The translations under genes and the position numbers were made by a program. Under the pieces are notes generated by a model, which was not told the DNA's origin, made no database searches, and worked only from the letters and a program-made list of their open reading frames with translations. A stretch of DNA of 64,000 nucleotides from Hoyosella subflava DQS3-9A1 (GTDB lineage Bacteria > Actinomycetota > Actinomycetes > Mycobacteriales > Mycobacteriaceae): the NCBI RefSeq assembly GCF_000214175.1, contig NC_015564.1, forward strand, positions 4,464,001 to 4,528,000. The letters run 5' to 3'. Shown in pieces: positions 25,855 through 34,540 of this stretch. Numbering within the stretch: position 1 is the stretch's first letter; each line of letters starts with the position of its first letter.

Positions 25855-27377
25855 CCGAGCACTACATCGCAGCTCTCGACCAGGGCACCACATCAACGCG
25901 GTGCATCGTTTTCGATCGCCACGGGAGGATGGTGTCTGTCGCGCAGCACGAACACCACCAGCACTTCCCTCAGCCTGGATGGGTCGAACATGATGCGGCT
26001 GAGATCTGGGCTGTGACCAGACGGATCATTCCTGAGGCGCTGCGAAAGGCGAAGATCAGCGCCAGGCAGATTGCAGCGCTCGGTATTGCAAACCAGCGCG
26101 AAACCACTGTGCTGTGGGACCGCACCACCGGCACGCCACTGCATCGTGCGATCGTATGGCAGGACACCCGGACCTCGGGACTGATCTCGGATCTATCGTC
26201 GCACGTCGACCTTCCGGACATCATGCATCGCGCAGGGGCGCCGCTTTCCAACTACTTTTCGGGACCTCGCTTGAAGTGGCTCCTCGAATCGGACCCCCGC
26301 CTTCATGAGCGCGTCCTGGCTGGTGACGTCCTGTTCGGCACAATGGACAGCTGGCTTGTATGGAACCTCACAGGCGGGCCGAACGGTGGCATCCACATGA
26401 CTGATGCTACGAATGCGAGCCGCACGATGTTGATGAATCTCGAGACGCTCGAGTGGGATCCCGTCCTGCTCGGCGTCTTTGGCATCCCGCAGTCGGTACT
26501 GCCTGAGATCCGTCCATCGCTCGGCACCGTCGGTGTCACCGTCGACCCGGTACCAGGCATCCGCGTCTGCAGTGTCATCGGCGACCAGCAGGCAGCACTG
26601 ATCGGACAGACAGCACTTCGTGCAGGGGAAGCGAAATGCACGTTTGGAACTGGCAGTTTTCTGCTCCTCAATACCGGCGCGGATCTCGTGCGCTCGCGCC
26701 GCGGACTCATCAGCACCGTTGCTTACACAGTCGAGGGCGAGCCGCCTGTGTACGCCCTCGAAGGCGCCAATCCCGCCGCGGGGGCGCTCGTCGACTGGTT
26801 CCGGGATCACATCGGCGCGATCCGCTCTTCAGCTGAGATCGAAACTCTCGCCTCCCAGGTTAAGGACTGCGGGGGATGCTATGTCGTCCCCTCATTCTCT
26901 GGCCTCCTTGCACCCCACTGGGTCACCACCGCGCAAGGAATCGTGGTCGGACTAACGTCCTATGTAACGCGCGAGCACCTTGCCCGGGCTGTCTTGCAAG
27001 CCACCGCGTTCCAGACTCGTGACCTTGTGGAGGCGATGAACAGTGATGCGCGTGACGCCGGGACGCTCGCACAGGCACGCTACCTCGCGGTCGATGGCGG
27101 TATGACAGCCAACAACCTCTTGATGCAGATGGTCGCCGACCTCACGAACGTCCCTGTCGTCCGTCCCATGATGGCGGAAACTGTCGCGCTCGGCGCCGCC
27201 TACAGCGCTGGTCTTGCTGCCGGATACTGGGCCGACAAAGCTGTGTTGCGGCGCAACTGGAAGAAGGCCGCCGAGTGGCGGCCGCATATGAAGCCAGATA
27301 CCCGCGACGGCGAGGTCATTCGGTGGACTCACGCAGTCAGGCTGGCCGCTGAATGGGGACGACTCACCGCCACGTGA
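25851..27377 (+). CDS. glpK2: glycerol kinase (second copy)
   Basis: 508 residues from ATG 25851, overlapping the iclR stop by 4 nt. All catalytic landmarks are present: [70 protein letters not shown]. It is clearly diverged from the first copy, for instance [17 protein letters not shown] against [17 protein letters not shown], so it is an old duplication or a transfer rather than a recent repeat. A kinase for glycerol or a related polyol. Confidence 0.92.
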   Translation: MTEHYIAALDQGTTSTRCIVFDRHGRMVSVAQHEHHQHFPQPGWVEHDAAEIWAVTRRIIPEALRKAKISARQIAALGIANQRETTVLWDRTTGTPLHRAIVWQDTRTSGLISDLSSHVDLPDIMHRAGAPLSNYFSGPRLKWLLESDPRLHERVLAGDVLFGTMDSWLVWNLTGGPNGGIHMTDATNASRTMLMNLETLEWDPVLLGVFGIPQSVLPEIRPSLGTVGVTVDPVPGIRVCSVIGDQQAALIGQTALRAGEAKCTFGTGSFLLLNTGADLVRSRRGLISTVAYTVEGEPPVYALEGANPAAGALVDWFRDHIGAIRSSAEIETLASQVKDCGGCYVVPSFSGLLAPHWVTTAQGIVVGLTSYVTREHLARAVLQATAFQTRDLVEAMNSDARDAGTLAQARYLAVDGGMTANNLLMQMVADLTNVPVVRPMMAETVALGAAYSAGLAAGYWADKAVLRRNWKKAAEWRPHMKPDTRDGEVIRWTHAVRLAAEWGRLTAT

Positions 27378-27421
27378 ACGTTAAGCCCGCGAAGTGGTGC
27401 AGACAATGGCAAAATTCGTCC

Positions 27422-27991
27422 ATGCATCCGGACGTGAAACCAGCGCGATCGTGGTACTTGCTCGCGCTAGCGATCCTGATCGCTAGTCTCGCTCTGGCCG
27501 GTATTTTCGTATGGCGGATCATCGACACTTTTCCCGCCCCGGTCGCCGAGGCACGAGCAGGGACCTCTCTCACGGCGGACCTCGACCGCGAGGGACTCAC
27601 GGTTTTCACAAACCGGCCGGTTTCCTCAGTCGATTGCACAGTGCTGAATAACCGCGGCACGCAGGTACCACTCAGGCGACCAGGCGGCAGTGAAGAAATA
27701 TCCGTTGGGAGCACTACCTGGTTCGTCGCACTGCGCTCTGAGGAGCCGGTCCGCCCGGGCCGATTCGACGTAACGTGCCAGTCCGGTGATGCTCCACTTG
27801 TTTACGCCGTCGGACCACATAGTTCGGTCTTCGGTTTCGTTGGATTGGTGTTCGCCGCAATCGGCGCGGTTTTCGCGGGGATTGCGGGCGCGGGCATCAC
27901 CGCGGCCATTGTCTGGGCGAAGCGCCGCAAGTTTCTTCGCGAACACCAGCCGCCACCGTTCGGATACCCGCCGGCGCCGCCCTATCAGTGA
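27422..27991 (+). CDS. two-helix membrane protein of unknown function (189 aa)
   Basis: ATG 27422. One transmembrane helix near residues 11-30 (WYLLALAILIASLALAGIFVW), an extracytoplasmic domain with two Cys (SVDCTVLN and DVTCQSG), a second helix near 140-165 (VGLVFAAIGAVFAGIAGAGI), and a Pro-rich cytoplasmic tail (PPPFGYPPAPPYQ). This layout is frequent in actinobacterial envelope proteins of unknown role. Its stop codon abuts the accD1 stop tail-to-tail. Confidence 0.75.
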   Translation: MHPDVKPARSWYLLALAILIASLALAGIFVWRIIDTFPAPVAEARAGTSLTADLDREGLTVFTNRPVSSVDCTVLNNRGTQVPLRRPGGSEEISVGSTTWFVALRSEEPVRPGRFDVTCQSGDAPLVYAVGPHSSVFGFVGLVFAAIGAVFAGIAGAGITAAIVWAKRRKFLREHQPPPFGYPPAPPYQ

Positions 27992-29569
27992 CTACATGCG
28001 GAAGACGCCGTACGAGACCGGTTCAAGCGGCGCGTTGGCGCAGGCGCTGAGAGCGAGACCTAGAACCGTGCGGGTGTCTGCGGGATCGATGATGCCATCG
28101 TCCCACAGCCGTGCAGTCGAGTAATACGGATTGCCCTGGCGTTCATACTGGTCCCGGACCGGGGCTTTGAACGCTTCCTCATCTTCTGCGGTCCACTCTT
28201 TGCCCTGAGCTTCGAGTTGGTCGCGCCTGACGGTCGCGAGGACAGACGACGCCTGTTCCCCACCCATCACGGAGATCCGCGCGTTGGGCCACATCCACAG
28301 GAATCGGGGCGAGTAGGCGCGCCCACACATCGAGTAGTTGCCCGCACCGTACGAACCACCGATGACGACGGTGAGCTTCGGGACCCGCGCGCACGCGACT
28401 GCTGTCACCATCTTCGCGCCGTTCTTCGCGATGCCACCGGCCTCGTAATCACGGCCCACCATGAAGCCCGTGATGTTCTGCAGGAACAAAAGTGGGATCT
28501 TCCGCTTGTCGCACAGCTCGATGAAGTGCGCACCTTTCAGTGCTGACTCGCTGAAGAGCACTCCGTTGTTCGCGATAATGCCCACCGGGTGGCCGTGGAT
28601 TCGCGCAAAAGTCGTGACGAGAGTCTTGCCGTACTCCGCCTTGAACTCCTGGTGCTTACCGCCGTCAACGACCCGTTCGATGACGTCCCGGACGTCGTAC
28701 GGGATACGCGGGTCGGTTGGGACTAGGCCGTACAGTTCCGTCTGGTCACGTTCTGGCCCTGACGGGAGCTTGACGTCCCACGGCGGCTCACTGCGAGGGC
28801 CAAAAGTCGAGACGATGTTGCGGACGATCCTGAGTGCATCTTGATCATCCTCCGCAAGGTGATCGGTCACACCAGAAACTTTCGAATGCAGATCACCGCC
28901 GCCGAGATCTTCCGCGGAAACAACTTCTCCCGTCGCGGCTTTTACGAGCGGCGGACCGCCAAGAAAGATGGTTCCCTGATTCCGGACGATGACCGCCTCA
29001 TCACTCATAGCTGGCACGTAGGCGCCACCAGCCGTGCACGAGCCCATGACAGCGGCAATCTGTGGAATGCCGCGCGCGCTCATGTTCGCCTGGTTGTAGA
29101 AGATGCGACCGAAATGCTCCCGGTCGGGGAACACCTCATCCTGTTCCGGCAGGAAGGCGCCGCCAGAGTCAACGAGGTAAATGCAGGGCAGGTGGTTCTG
29201 CAGCGCCACTTCCTGCGCACGCAGGTGCTTCTTCACGCTGATCGGGTAGTACGTGCCACCTTTGACCGTCGCATCGTTGGCGAGAACCACGCATTCACGT
29301 CCAGCGACCCTGCCTATGCCGCCGATAACTCCAGCGCCGGGGGCTTCGTCGTTGTACATCCCGTTGGCCGCGAGTGGCGCTAGCTCCAGGAATGGACTGC
29401 CGTGGTCGAGCAGCCGATTCACGCGCTCCCGCGGAAGAAGCTTTCCGCGGGCCACGTGTTTTTCCCTGGCCCGCTCGCTGCCGCCGAGCGCGGTTTGAGC
29501 AAGTTTGTCACGCAGCTCAGCGACGATCCGCTGGTGTTCTGCACGGTTGGCTGCCCGGTCGAAGGCCAT
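27992..29569 (-). CDS. accD1: acyl-CoA carboxylase beta subunit, AccD1/MCC type
   Basis: 525 residues from ATG 29569. Carboxyltransferase family: [61 protein letters not shown]-type segment and [20 protein letters not shown] match methylcrotonyl-CoA carboxylase beta chains. It moves the carboxyl group from biotin on AccA1 to the acyl-CoA. In M. tuberculosis accD1 directly precedes accA1; here the two are 8 kb apart but carry related operators. An earlier in-frame start at 29902 would lie beyond the promoter and is rejected. Confidence 0.92.
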   Translation of the reverse strand: MAFDRAANRAEHQRIVAELRDKLAQTALGGSERAREKHVARGKLLPRERVNRLLDHGSPFLELAPLAANGMYNDEAPGAGVIGGIGRVAGRECVVLANDATVKGGTYYPISVKKHLRAQEVALQNHLPCIYLVDSGGAFLPEQDEVFPDREHFGRIFYNQANMSARGIPQIAAVMGSCTAGGAYVPAMSDEAVIVRNQGTIFLGGPPLVKAATGEVVSAEDLGGGDLHSKVSGVTDHLAEDDQDALRIVRNIVSTFGPRSEPPWDVKLPSGPERDQTELYGLVPTDPRIPYDVRDVIERVVDGGKHQEFKAEYGKTLVTTFARIHGHPVGIIANNGVLFSESALKGAHFIELCDKRKIPLLFLQNITGFMVGRDYEAGGIAKNGAKMVTAVACARVPKLTVVIGGSYGAGNYSMCGRAYSPRFLWMWPNARISVMGGEQASSVLATVRRDQLEAQGKEWTAEDEEAFKAPVRDQYERQGNPYYSTARLWDDGIIDPADTRTVLGLALSACANAPLEPVSYGVFRM

Positions 29570-29580
29570 CTCCACTCTCC

Positions 29581-29640
29581 GAACTGAGTTAATGATGAAT
29601 AACTGAGTTCGAGAGTAGCGCCCGGGCGAGCCGTTGTCTA
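29581..29640 (-). promoter_or_regulatory. accD1 promoter and 30-bp palindromic operator (motif copy 2)
   Basis: Minus strand: -35 TAGACA (29640-29635), 17 nt, -10 TACTCT (29617-29612). Just downstream, 29581-29610 is a 30-bp dyad, with 24 of 30 positions symmetric, bounded by GAACT and AGTTC and containing two AACTGAGTT blocks 19 nt apart. The inner 22 nt (29588-29609) match the accA1 motif at 18 of 22. Confidence 0.68.
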
Positions 29641-30075
29641 GATCACAGAGCAACCCGCCGTCCGCGCGACCATGGTGTGACGCACATAACACCTGGCTGA
29701 AATGCCGCGCCCCCGCTTCGGGGCCGACGCCGGCCCTGTACTCGCGCCCCCGCGTCGGCGTCGGCCGTTCGCATGACTCAAATCCGCTGGCAGACGACCG
29801 TTTTCTCCTAGTTGCGCAGATTGGCCATTGTTTATTACACCCTGAAACAACGGGCGTCCAGAATGGCTCAGGGGCTATCACAAACCCGTCACAATGCGTC
29901 ACTTATCCACACCTGAACGTTGAATAAGTACTACTTAATAGAAGCTGTAACATTCGTCGTTCAACCGCCGATATCCCAGTTGCCGGTGTGCGCCGCGTGG
30001 AGACCGACCTCCCCGCTAAGAAAAATGTGACACACTGCAGACAACTGATCTCGCTTCATTCTTAGGAGGATCATC
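29641..30075. other. gene-free stretch between accD1 and the Gly-rich secreted protein
   Basis: About 435 bases without a convincing gene. It holds the distal upstream region of accD1, GC-rich short repeats near 29710-29765 and an AT-richer part from about 29880 that should include the promoter of the gene at 30076. A good AGGAGG site lies at its end. Short open frames here lack ribosome sites. Confidence 0.5.
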
Positions 30076-30687
30076 GTGGGACGTCTCCACAAAATCGCAA
30101 TCGCATCCGTAGCTTCTGCTGCGCTGATGATTCCATTCGCTGGCACCGCCGCGGCACAGCCTAGCGGAAACATTGGGGGCGACCTCAATCTCGGAGCTGG
30201 CAGCCTCGACCTCGGCGCCGGCGCCGACCTCGGTGCATTCTTCGGCCTTGGCGGCGGAGGCGGCATGGGTGACCTGAACCTCGATCTCGCTTTCCCCGGC
30301 ATTGACTTCAATGTTGAGGGCAACGCCGGTGCTGACTTCGCGGCATGGGTCGAGCGCGAGTGGCAGCTGTGGCTCGAGGCGAACTTCGGCGGCCAGGGTG
30401 GCACCGGCGGCGGTGGCGGACAGGCCAACTTCGATTTCCAGGCCGAATGGGACCGCTTCTGGGCACAGGCTCAGGCTGACTGGGAAGCCTTCCTCGCTGC
30501 ACAGGGCGGTGGCGGTTTCAACTTCGAGTTCCAGGGTCCCGAGTTCCCTGAGTTCAACCTCGACCTCGGCGCAGGCGGCGGCTTCGACCTGGGCGGCCTC
30601 GGTCTTGGCGGCGGCGTCGACGGCGGACTGAACGTTGGCGATCTCCTCGGCCTCAACCTCGGCGGCGGCGCGAACTTCGGTTCCTAA
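30076..30687 (+). CDS. Gly-rich secreted protein of unknown function
   Basis: 203 residues from GTG 30076 with TTAGGAGG just upstream. Sec signal peptide (IAIASVASAALMIPFAG, cleavage near AAA-QP). The mature chain alternates Gly-rich blocks (GLGGGGGMGDLNLDL, GGGVDGGLNVGDLLGLNLGGG) with an acidic, Trp-rich middle (WVEREWQLWLEANFGG; WDRFWAQAQADWEAF). Low-complexity repeats of LDLGAG/LNLG type suggest a structural or surface role. It ends in a strong terminator. Confidence 0.82.
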   Translation: MGRLHKIAIASVASAALMIPFAGTAAAQPSGNIGGDLNLGAGSLDLGAGADLGAFFGLGGGGGMGDLNLDLAFPGIDFNVEGNAGADFAAWVEREWQLWLEANFGGQGGTGGGGGQANFDFQAEWDRFWAQAQADWEAFLAAQGGGGFNFEFQGPEFPEFNLDLGAGGGFDLGGLGLGGGVDGGLNVGDLLGLNLGGGANFGS

Positions 30688-30728
30688 TTAGACGCTCAGG
30701 CACCAGCCTGAATCTAATTCGAACGGCA

Positions 30729-30758
30729 GAAAGGGCTGGACAACTGTCCAGCCCTTTC
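30729..30758 (+). terminator. intrinsic terminator of the Gly-rich protein gene
   Basis: 14-bp perfect arms, GAAAGGGCTGGACA (30729-30742) and TGTCCAGCCCTTTC (30745-30758), followed by GTGCTGTCTTTATTT. A stable hairpin with a T-rich tail. Confidence 0.85.
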
Positions 30759-30816
30759 GTGCTGTCTTTATTTCACATCCGAACTTTGGGAGCAATTCAC
30801 TAAACGTACGCGTTAA

Positions 30817-31890
30817 TCAATTCTCAGCCTCAACCCGCATTGCTGGCTGTGCACCGCGCTTCCCCCTCGTTGCCGCAATTAACTCCGCTGCAATAGCGAC
30901 TGCAACCTCCCGCGGCGTACGACCACCAAGCGGAAGTCCGACCGGCATCGAAACGCGGTCGACGCGGTCGGGCGGTATTCCGAGTTCTTTCAACGCCTGT
31001 TTACGTTCTCGTGCCGTGGCAGCGGATCCAAGCGCCCCGATGAATGCTGGGGAGCACTCGCCGCGCAGCGCGTCAGCAATGACCGCGGTGTCAAACCGGC
31101 CCGAGTGGGTCATCGCAAGTATCACCGTCCGCTCATCCACACGTCCTGCGGCCAACTGGTTCCGCAAGTACGTGGCGGGCTCCTCGATCAGGATCTCATT
31201 CGCTGCGGAGAACCGTGCGCGCTCCATGAAGGCTCCCCTGGGATCGCACACACTGACCGTGTAGCCAAGCATCCTTCCCATCTCGCACATCGCCGCGACG
31301 AACGGGGACATCCCGAAAATCAGCATTCGCGGTCGCGGGGGAAGGACTGTCGCGAAAGCCTCCGAGCCCACAGCATCCCAAAGTCCCACGGATTCGGCAG
31401 CAGAACTCGCTGACACCACGACACCGAGCAGTTCAGAGGTACCCCCGCAGGCCTCGCCGTCGATTAGCCACTGTCGTAGCCCCACACGGCCTGGATCGTC
31501 GCTGCGGGTTATCACTGCGCTGCAGACCGCCTTGTCCGCCAGGACTGCTGCACTCGCTTTCTTAAAGAGACGCAGCTGCTCACCACAGACACGCTCCACA
31601 AGTACCTGAATTTCGCCTCCGCAGGTCAGCGCGATATTCCCGACGTCGACCGAGGGGCTGTAGGTGGTGAGCTGTGCAATTCCCGTAGCGAGCACCTCCT
31701 CAGCCCGCGCATAGACATCGGCGTCGATGCAGCCACCCGACACGCCGCCGAAGACATGCCCCTGCCTCGTCACGGCCATCGAACTGCCCACCGGCAACGG
31801 GACGGAGCCTGACGCCGAGACGACAGTCGCGAGGGCGAATTCGACCCCGGTTTCAGGTTCGGCCGCAAGCCATGTCAGTACCCCGCGCAT
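30817..31890 (-). CDS. XdhC/CoxI family protein
   Basis: 357 residues from ATG 31890 (AGGGGA upstream); a longer frame from 31956 is less likely. The N-terminal XdhC_CoxI domain has SASGSVPLPVGSSMAV and GGVSGGCIDADVY. The C-terminal Rossmann-like domain has PRMLIFGMSPFVAAMCEMGRMLGY and ALGSAATARERKQALKELG. XdhC proteins handle sulfuration or insertion of the molybdenum cofactor for xanthine/CO-dehydrogenase-type enzymes. No molybdoenzyme is in the window, so this copy is an orphan here. It is divergent from a TetR gene. Confidence 0.87.
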   Translation of the reverse strand: MRGVLTWLAAEPETGVEFALATVVSASGSVPLPVGSSMAVTRQGHVFGGVSGGCIDADVYARAEEVLATGIAQLTTYSPSVDVGNIALTCGGEIQVLVERVCGEQLRLFKKASAAVLADKAVCSAVITRSDDPGRVGLRQWLIDGEACGGTSELLGVVVSASSAAESVGLWDAVGSEAFATVLPPRPRMLIFGMSPFVAAMCEMGRMLGYTVSVCDPRGAFMERARFSAANEILIEEPATYLRNQLAAGRVDERTVILAMTHSGRFDTAVIADALRGECSPAFIGALGSAATARERKQALKELGIPPDRVDRVSMPVGLPLGGRTPREVAVAIAAELIAATRGKRGAQPAMRVEAEN

Positions 31891-31995
31891 CGCGTCCCCT
31901 GTCCGGCAGTCGAATCCTGCTTTCTCGAAAATATCCTTGAACAGCGCGGAGCGCACCTGCAGCTGCGCTGAAGCTGCAGGTGCGACCGAACATCG

Positions 31996-32011
31996 GTTAA
32001 TCTTTATTCAC
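31996..32011 (+). promoter_or_regulatory. partial operator (motif copy 3) before the TetR gene
   Basis: GTTAATCTTTATTCAC at 31996-32011 matches the first 16 positions of the accA1 motif at 14 of 16; the right half is not conserved. It lies 40 nt before the TetR start and could serve autoregulation and the divergent XdhC gene. Confidence 0.5.
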
Positions 32012-32050
32012 CAAAAGGTGCCGAGGGTTTCCGGAAGCGAGGTGATCAGG

Positions 32051-32653
32051 ATGGACGCGCGCGCAACCGCGCAGGACGCAGCGCCTACCCGCCGCAGCCA
32101 AATGAAGGCGGACCGCCGGAAGCAGCTTCTCTCCGCAGCCGCCAAACTCATCGCTGAACGTGGCTACAACGGTGTGCGACTCGAGGACATCGGTGCTGAG
32201 GTCGGCATCAGCGGCCCGGCGATCTACCGCCATTTTCCCAACAAGGAAGCCCTCCTCGTTGAACTGTTGACGGGCGTCAGCGATCACCTCCTTTACGGGG
32301 GAACCGAGGTGGCTGACAACGCGTCTGATGCAGAAGCCGCCCTCGCGGGCCTGATCGAATTCCACCTGGACTTCGCGATCAACCAGTCCGACCTCATCCG
32401 GGTCCAGGACCGCGACCTGCACAGCTTGCCGCGTGAGGCCCAACATCAAGTCCGAATGATGCAGCGGCGCTACGTGGAACGCTGGGTGCAGGTCCTCATG
32501 GATCTCAACCCGGATCTTGACGCGGTAAGTGCGCGCACCAAAGCCCACGCGGTATTCGGGCTCATCAACTCCACCCCGCACAGTGCCCGGGCACCGGCGG
32601 CACGCACACGAGAGCTACTGCGCAACATGGCTAAAGCGGCACTCGCTTCCTAG
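32051..32653 (+). CDS. TetR-family regulator, candidate repressor of the acyl-CoA/leucine regulon
   Basis: 200 residues from ATG 32051 (GTG 32042 also possible). HTH at about residues 30-75: RKQLLSAAAKLIAERGYNGVRLEDIGAEVGISGPAIYRHFPNKEALL, here read in pieces. The C-terminal ligand domain contains VRMMQRRYVERWVQVLMDLNPDL. It resembles the TetR gene next to fadD35/accD1 in M. tuberculosis (Rv2506, BkaR, as I recall). A partial copy of the accA1/accD1/fadD operator lies in its own promoter region. Assignment to that regulon is inference. Confidence 0.85.
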   Translation: MDARATAQDAAPTRRSQMKADRRKQLLSAAAKLIAERGYNGVRLEDIGAEVGISGPAIYRHFPNKEALLVELLTGVSDHLLYGGTEVADNASDAEAALAGLIEFHLDFAINQSDLIRVQDRDLHSLPREAQHQVRMMQRRYVERWVQVLMDLNPDLDAVSARTKAHAVFGLINSTPHSARAPAARTRELLRNMAKAALAS

Positions 32654-32715
32654 CCGCGATGAAATTCCGCGCTCTCCAGGGTCAGTAGAAATAACACGAC
32701 CTCGAAGGAGTAGCT

Positions 32716-33150
32716 ATGTCACTCGTCCCCACTCGCACGCAGCGCATCGCTGGCTGGATTCTCACCGGATTGATCAGCATTTTCCTTCTGTTCGACAGTC
32801 TGATCAAAATCTTCACCGTCGAATCAGCGATCGAAGGTTCCAACGATCTCGGCTGGGCAGCCGCACAATTACCGACTGTCGGCTGGATTCTTCTCGTCTG
32901 CCTGGTGCTGTATCTCATTCCTCGCACCGAGGTAGCCGGGGCGATTCTGCTGACCGGGTATCTCGGCGGCGCGATAGCAACACACATTCGTGTTGAATCC
33001 CCGCTATTGAGCCACACCCTCTTCCCGATTTATGTCGCGATCTTCATCTGGGCGGGACTGCTGCTGCGCAGCGGATCCGCGCGGCGCGTCCTACCTAGTG
33101 GGGAGAATGAACCCCGCCGAAAGCTTGAGGGCGCAAACCTCCCATCGTGA
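32716..33150 (+). CDS. DoxX-like membrane protein
   Basis: 144 residues from ATG 32716 with GAAGGAG. Four transmembrane helices (AGWILTGLISIFLLFDSLIK; TVGWILLVCLVLYLIP; GAILLTGYLGGAIATHI; YVAIFIWAGLLLRSG). The RxxGWxLtglxslFLlfDSxiK start and GxLLTGYLGGAxAtHxR core are typical of DoxX-like/DUF4345-type proteins of unknown function. Its 3' end overlaps the end of mftF on the other strand by 56 bp. Confidence 0.82.
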   Translation: MSLVPTRTQRIAGWILTGLISIFLLFDSLIKIFTVESAIEGSNDLGWAAAQLPTVGWILLVCLVLYLIPRTEVAGAILLTGYLGGAIATHIRVESPLLSHTLFPIYVAIFIWAGLLLRSGSARRVLPSGENEPRRKLEGANLPS

Positions 33151-34540
33151 ATCCCCTCATTCTCGGGAGAAGCGCACGCGGCGCTTTCTGCCTTATCGCG
33201 CCGGCCCACACACCAGATCCGTACGCAAGGTCATCGAGTCTTCGCGCGACAAGAAACCGCACCGGGTCGAGTTGGGGTTTGGTGTGGCGATACTCTGTGA
33301 GGCCGTCCGTCAACACCGCTAGCAGCAGCGCGCGCCGGGCGCGCCGCGAGAAGAGTGCCGATGTCAGCGCGATTGGCCACCAATGCCTCACCAAGAGTGC
33401 ACTTGCTTGCGTTGCGCTGCCGGTGAGCAGCCGAACCGCCAGTCGCGCACCGATTTCGGCCCGCGTCTGTGGGGGTGCTTCTAGGAGGCAGCTCGCACGA
33501 TACCCAGTGATGGCGAGCAGCACAGCAAGTAGGGTGACCGACCATTTCCGCTGCACGAGCAACAGTCCACTGACCGCGCCGATCCACGGTGTCAGCACAG
33601 CTGGCGCAACGACATCACCGTGCCTTGATGCGAGCGGAGCGGCACTCGTCCCGTAGAACTTCTTGCGGGCAAGCCAGGGCCACAACTCGTCACGATGTTC
33701 GTGCATCGCGTGAACCGATGGGTCATATCTGATCCGCCATTTCTCGGCTAAACGCCACATCAGGTCGACGTCCTCGCCGCAGCGCAGCCGCTCATCGAAA
33801 CCGTCAGCCAGCGCCGCCACACGCGCCGCAAAACATGCGCTCGGAAGCCACGCGATACGCGAGCCCGGCTTGACCAGCGCGGGTTCGGGCCCGAGGTCAA
33901 GTGAGGAGCACGCCGCCTCGTATCGCGCGATCCAGTTCGTGCCCGCCCGGCCCACAATGCGCGGTGCTGCCACCGCGATCCGGTCATCGGCGAAATGACG
34001 GAGCAACAGCGCAAGCGCATCCGGGGTCACTGCGACGTCAGAATCAGCAAAAGCGACAAACGGCGTTGTCACTTCACGAAGCCCCGCGTTGCGCGCAGCC
34101 GCCGGCCCCTGATTGACCGGCAAAGCCACCAGATGAGCGCCGTGCTTCACTGCCACCGCAGCGACTTTCTGTGGCTCATCCGATCCGTCATCAACGATGA
34201 TCGTGGCGACGGCACCGGTGATCGCGCTCAATGCCCGATCGAGTTCGTCGCTGCGATCCTTTACGGGAATGATGACGGTAACGTCAGCGAGGCTGGCTTC
34301 CGGAAGTGTTTCCGTGACAGTTGAAGCGAGGCCAGCGCTGACGAGCCGTTCGGCGAGCGACCGGCTCAGCGCATCGTTGACCCGCAGTTCGCGGTTGCTG
34401 ATAAGGCGGCTTGCCTGGGGCTTGAGCCGCAGCGCACGCAGTGGCTCGCCGCCCATGAGGATGCTGGTGTCCCCATAGACGCGAACGTCGCGATGGAGCT
34501 TCACTCGCACGCTATCTGCGGGACGTGGTGTCGCGGTCAC
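33095..34540 (-). CDS. mftF: mycofactocin glycosyltransferase MftF
   Basis: 481 residues from GTG 34540 (GTGA overlap with the SDR stop). The GT2 fold is clear: VTVIIPVKDRSDELDRAL, TIIVDDGSDE, NQGPAAARNAGLREV, then FADSDVAVTPDAL with the DxD metal site, and GEDVDLMWRLAEKW. The C-terminal third has hydrophobic helices that may anchor it to the membrane. MftF adds glucose units to premycofactocin. Only one mftF exists in the window, so both loci would depend on it. Confidence 0.93.
   Translation of the reverse strand: MTATPRPADSVRVKLHRDVRVYGDTSILMGGEPLRALRLKPQASRLISNRELRVNDALSRSLAERLVSAGLASTVTETLPEASLADVTVIIPVKDRSDELDRALSAITGAVATIIVDDGSDEPQKVAAVAVKHGAHLVALPVNQGPAAARNAGLREVTTPFVAFADSDVAVTPDALALLLRHFADDRIAVAAPRIVGRAGTNWIARYEAACSSLDLGPEPALVKPGSRIAWLPSACFAARVAALADGFDERLRCGEDVDLMWRLAEKWRIRYDPSVHAMHEHRDELWPWLARKKFYGTSAAPLASRHGDVVAPAVLTPWIGAVSGLLLVQRKWSVTLLAVLLAITGYRASCLLEAPPQTRAEIGARLAVRLLTGSATQASALLVRHWWPIALTSALFSRRARRALLLAVLTDGLTEYRHTKPQLDPVRFLVARRLDDLAYGSGVWAGAIRQKAPRALLPRMRGFTMGGLRPQAFGGVHSPH

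Noticed and set aside
29569-29902. Longer accD1 reading frame starting at 29902
   Set aside because: It would begin upstream of the promoter boxes and add 111 residues unlike any carboxyltransferase; ATG 29569 matches the family start.
29634-29927. Open frame of 97 codons in the accD1 upstream region
   Set aside because: It covers promoter and GC-rich repeats, lacks a ribosome site, and has no recognisable pattern.
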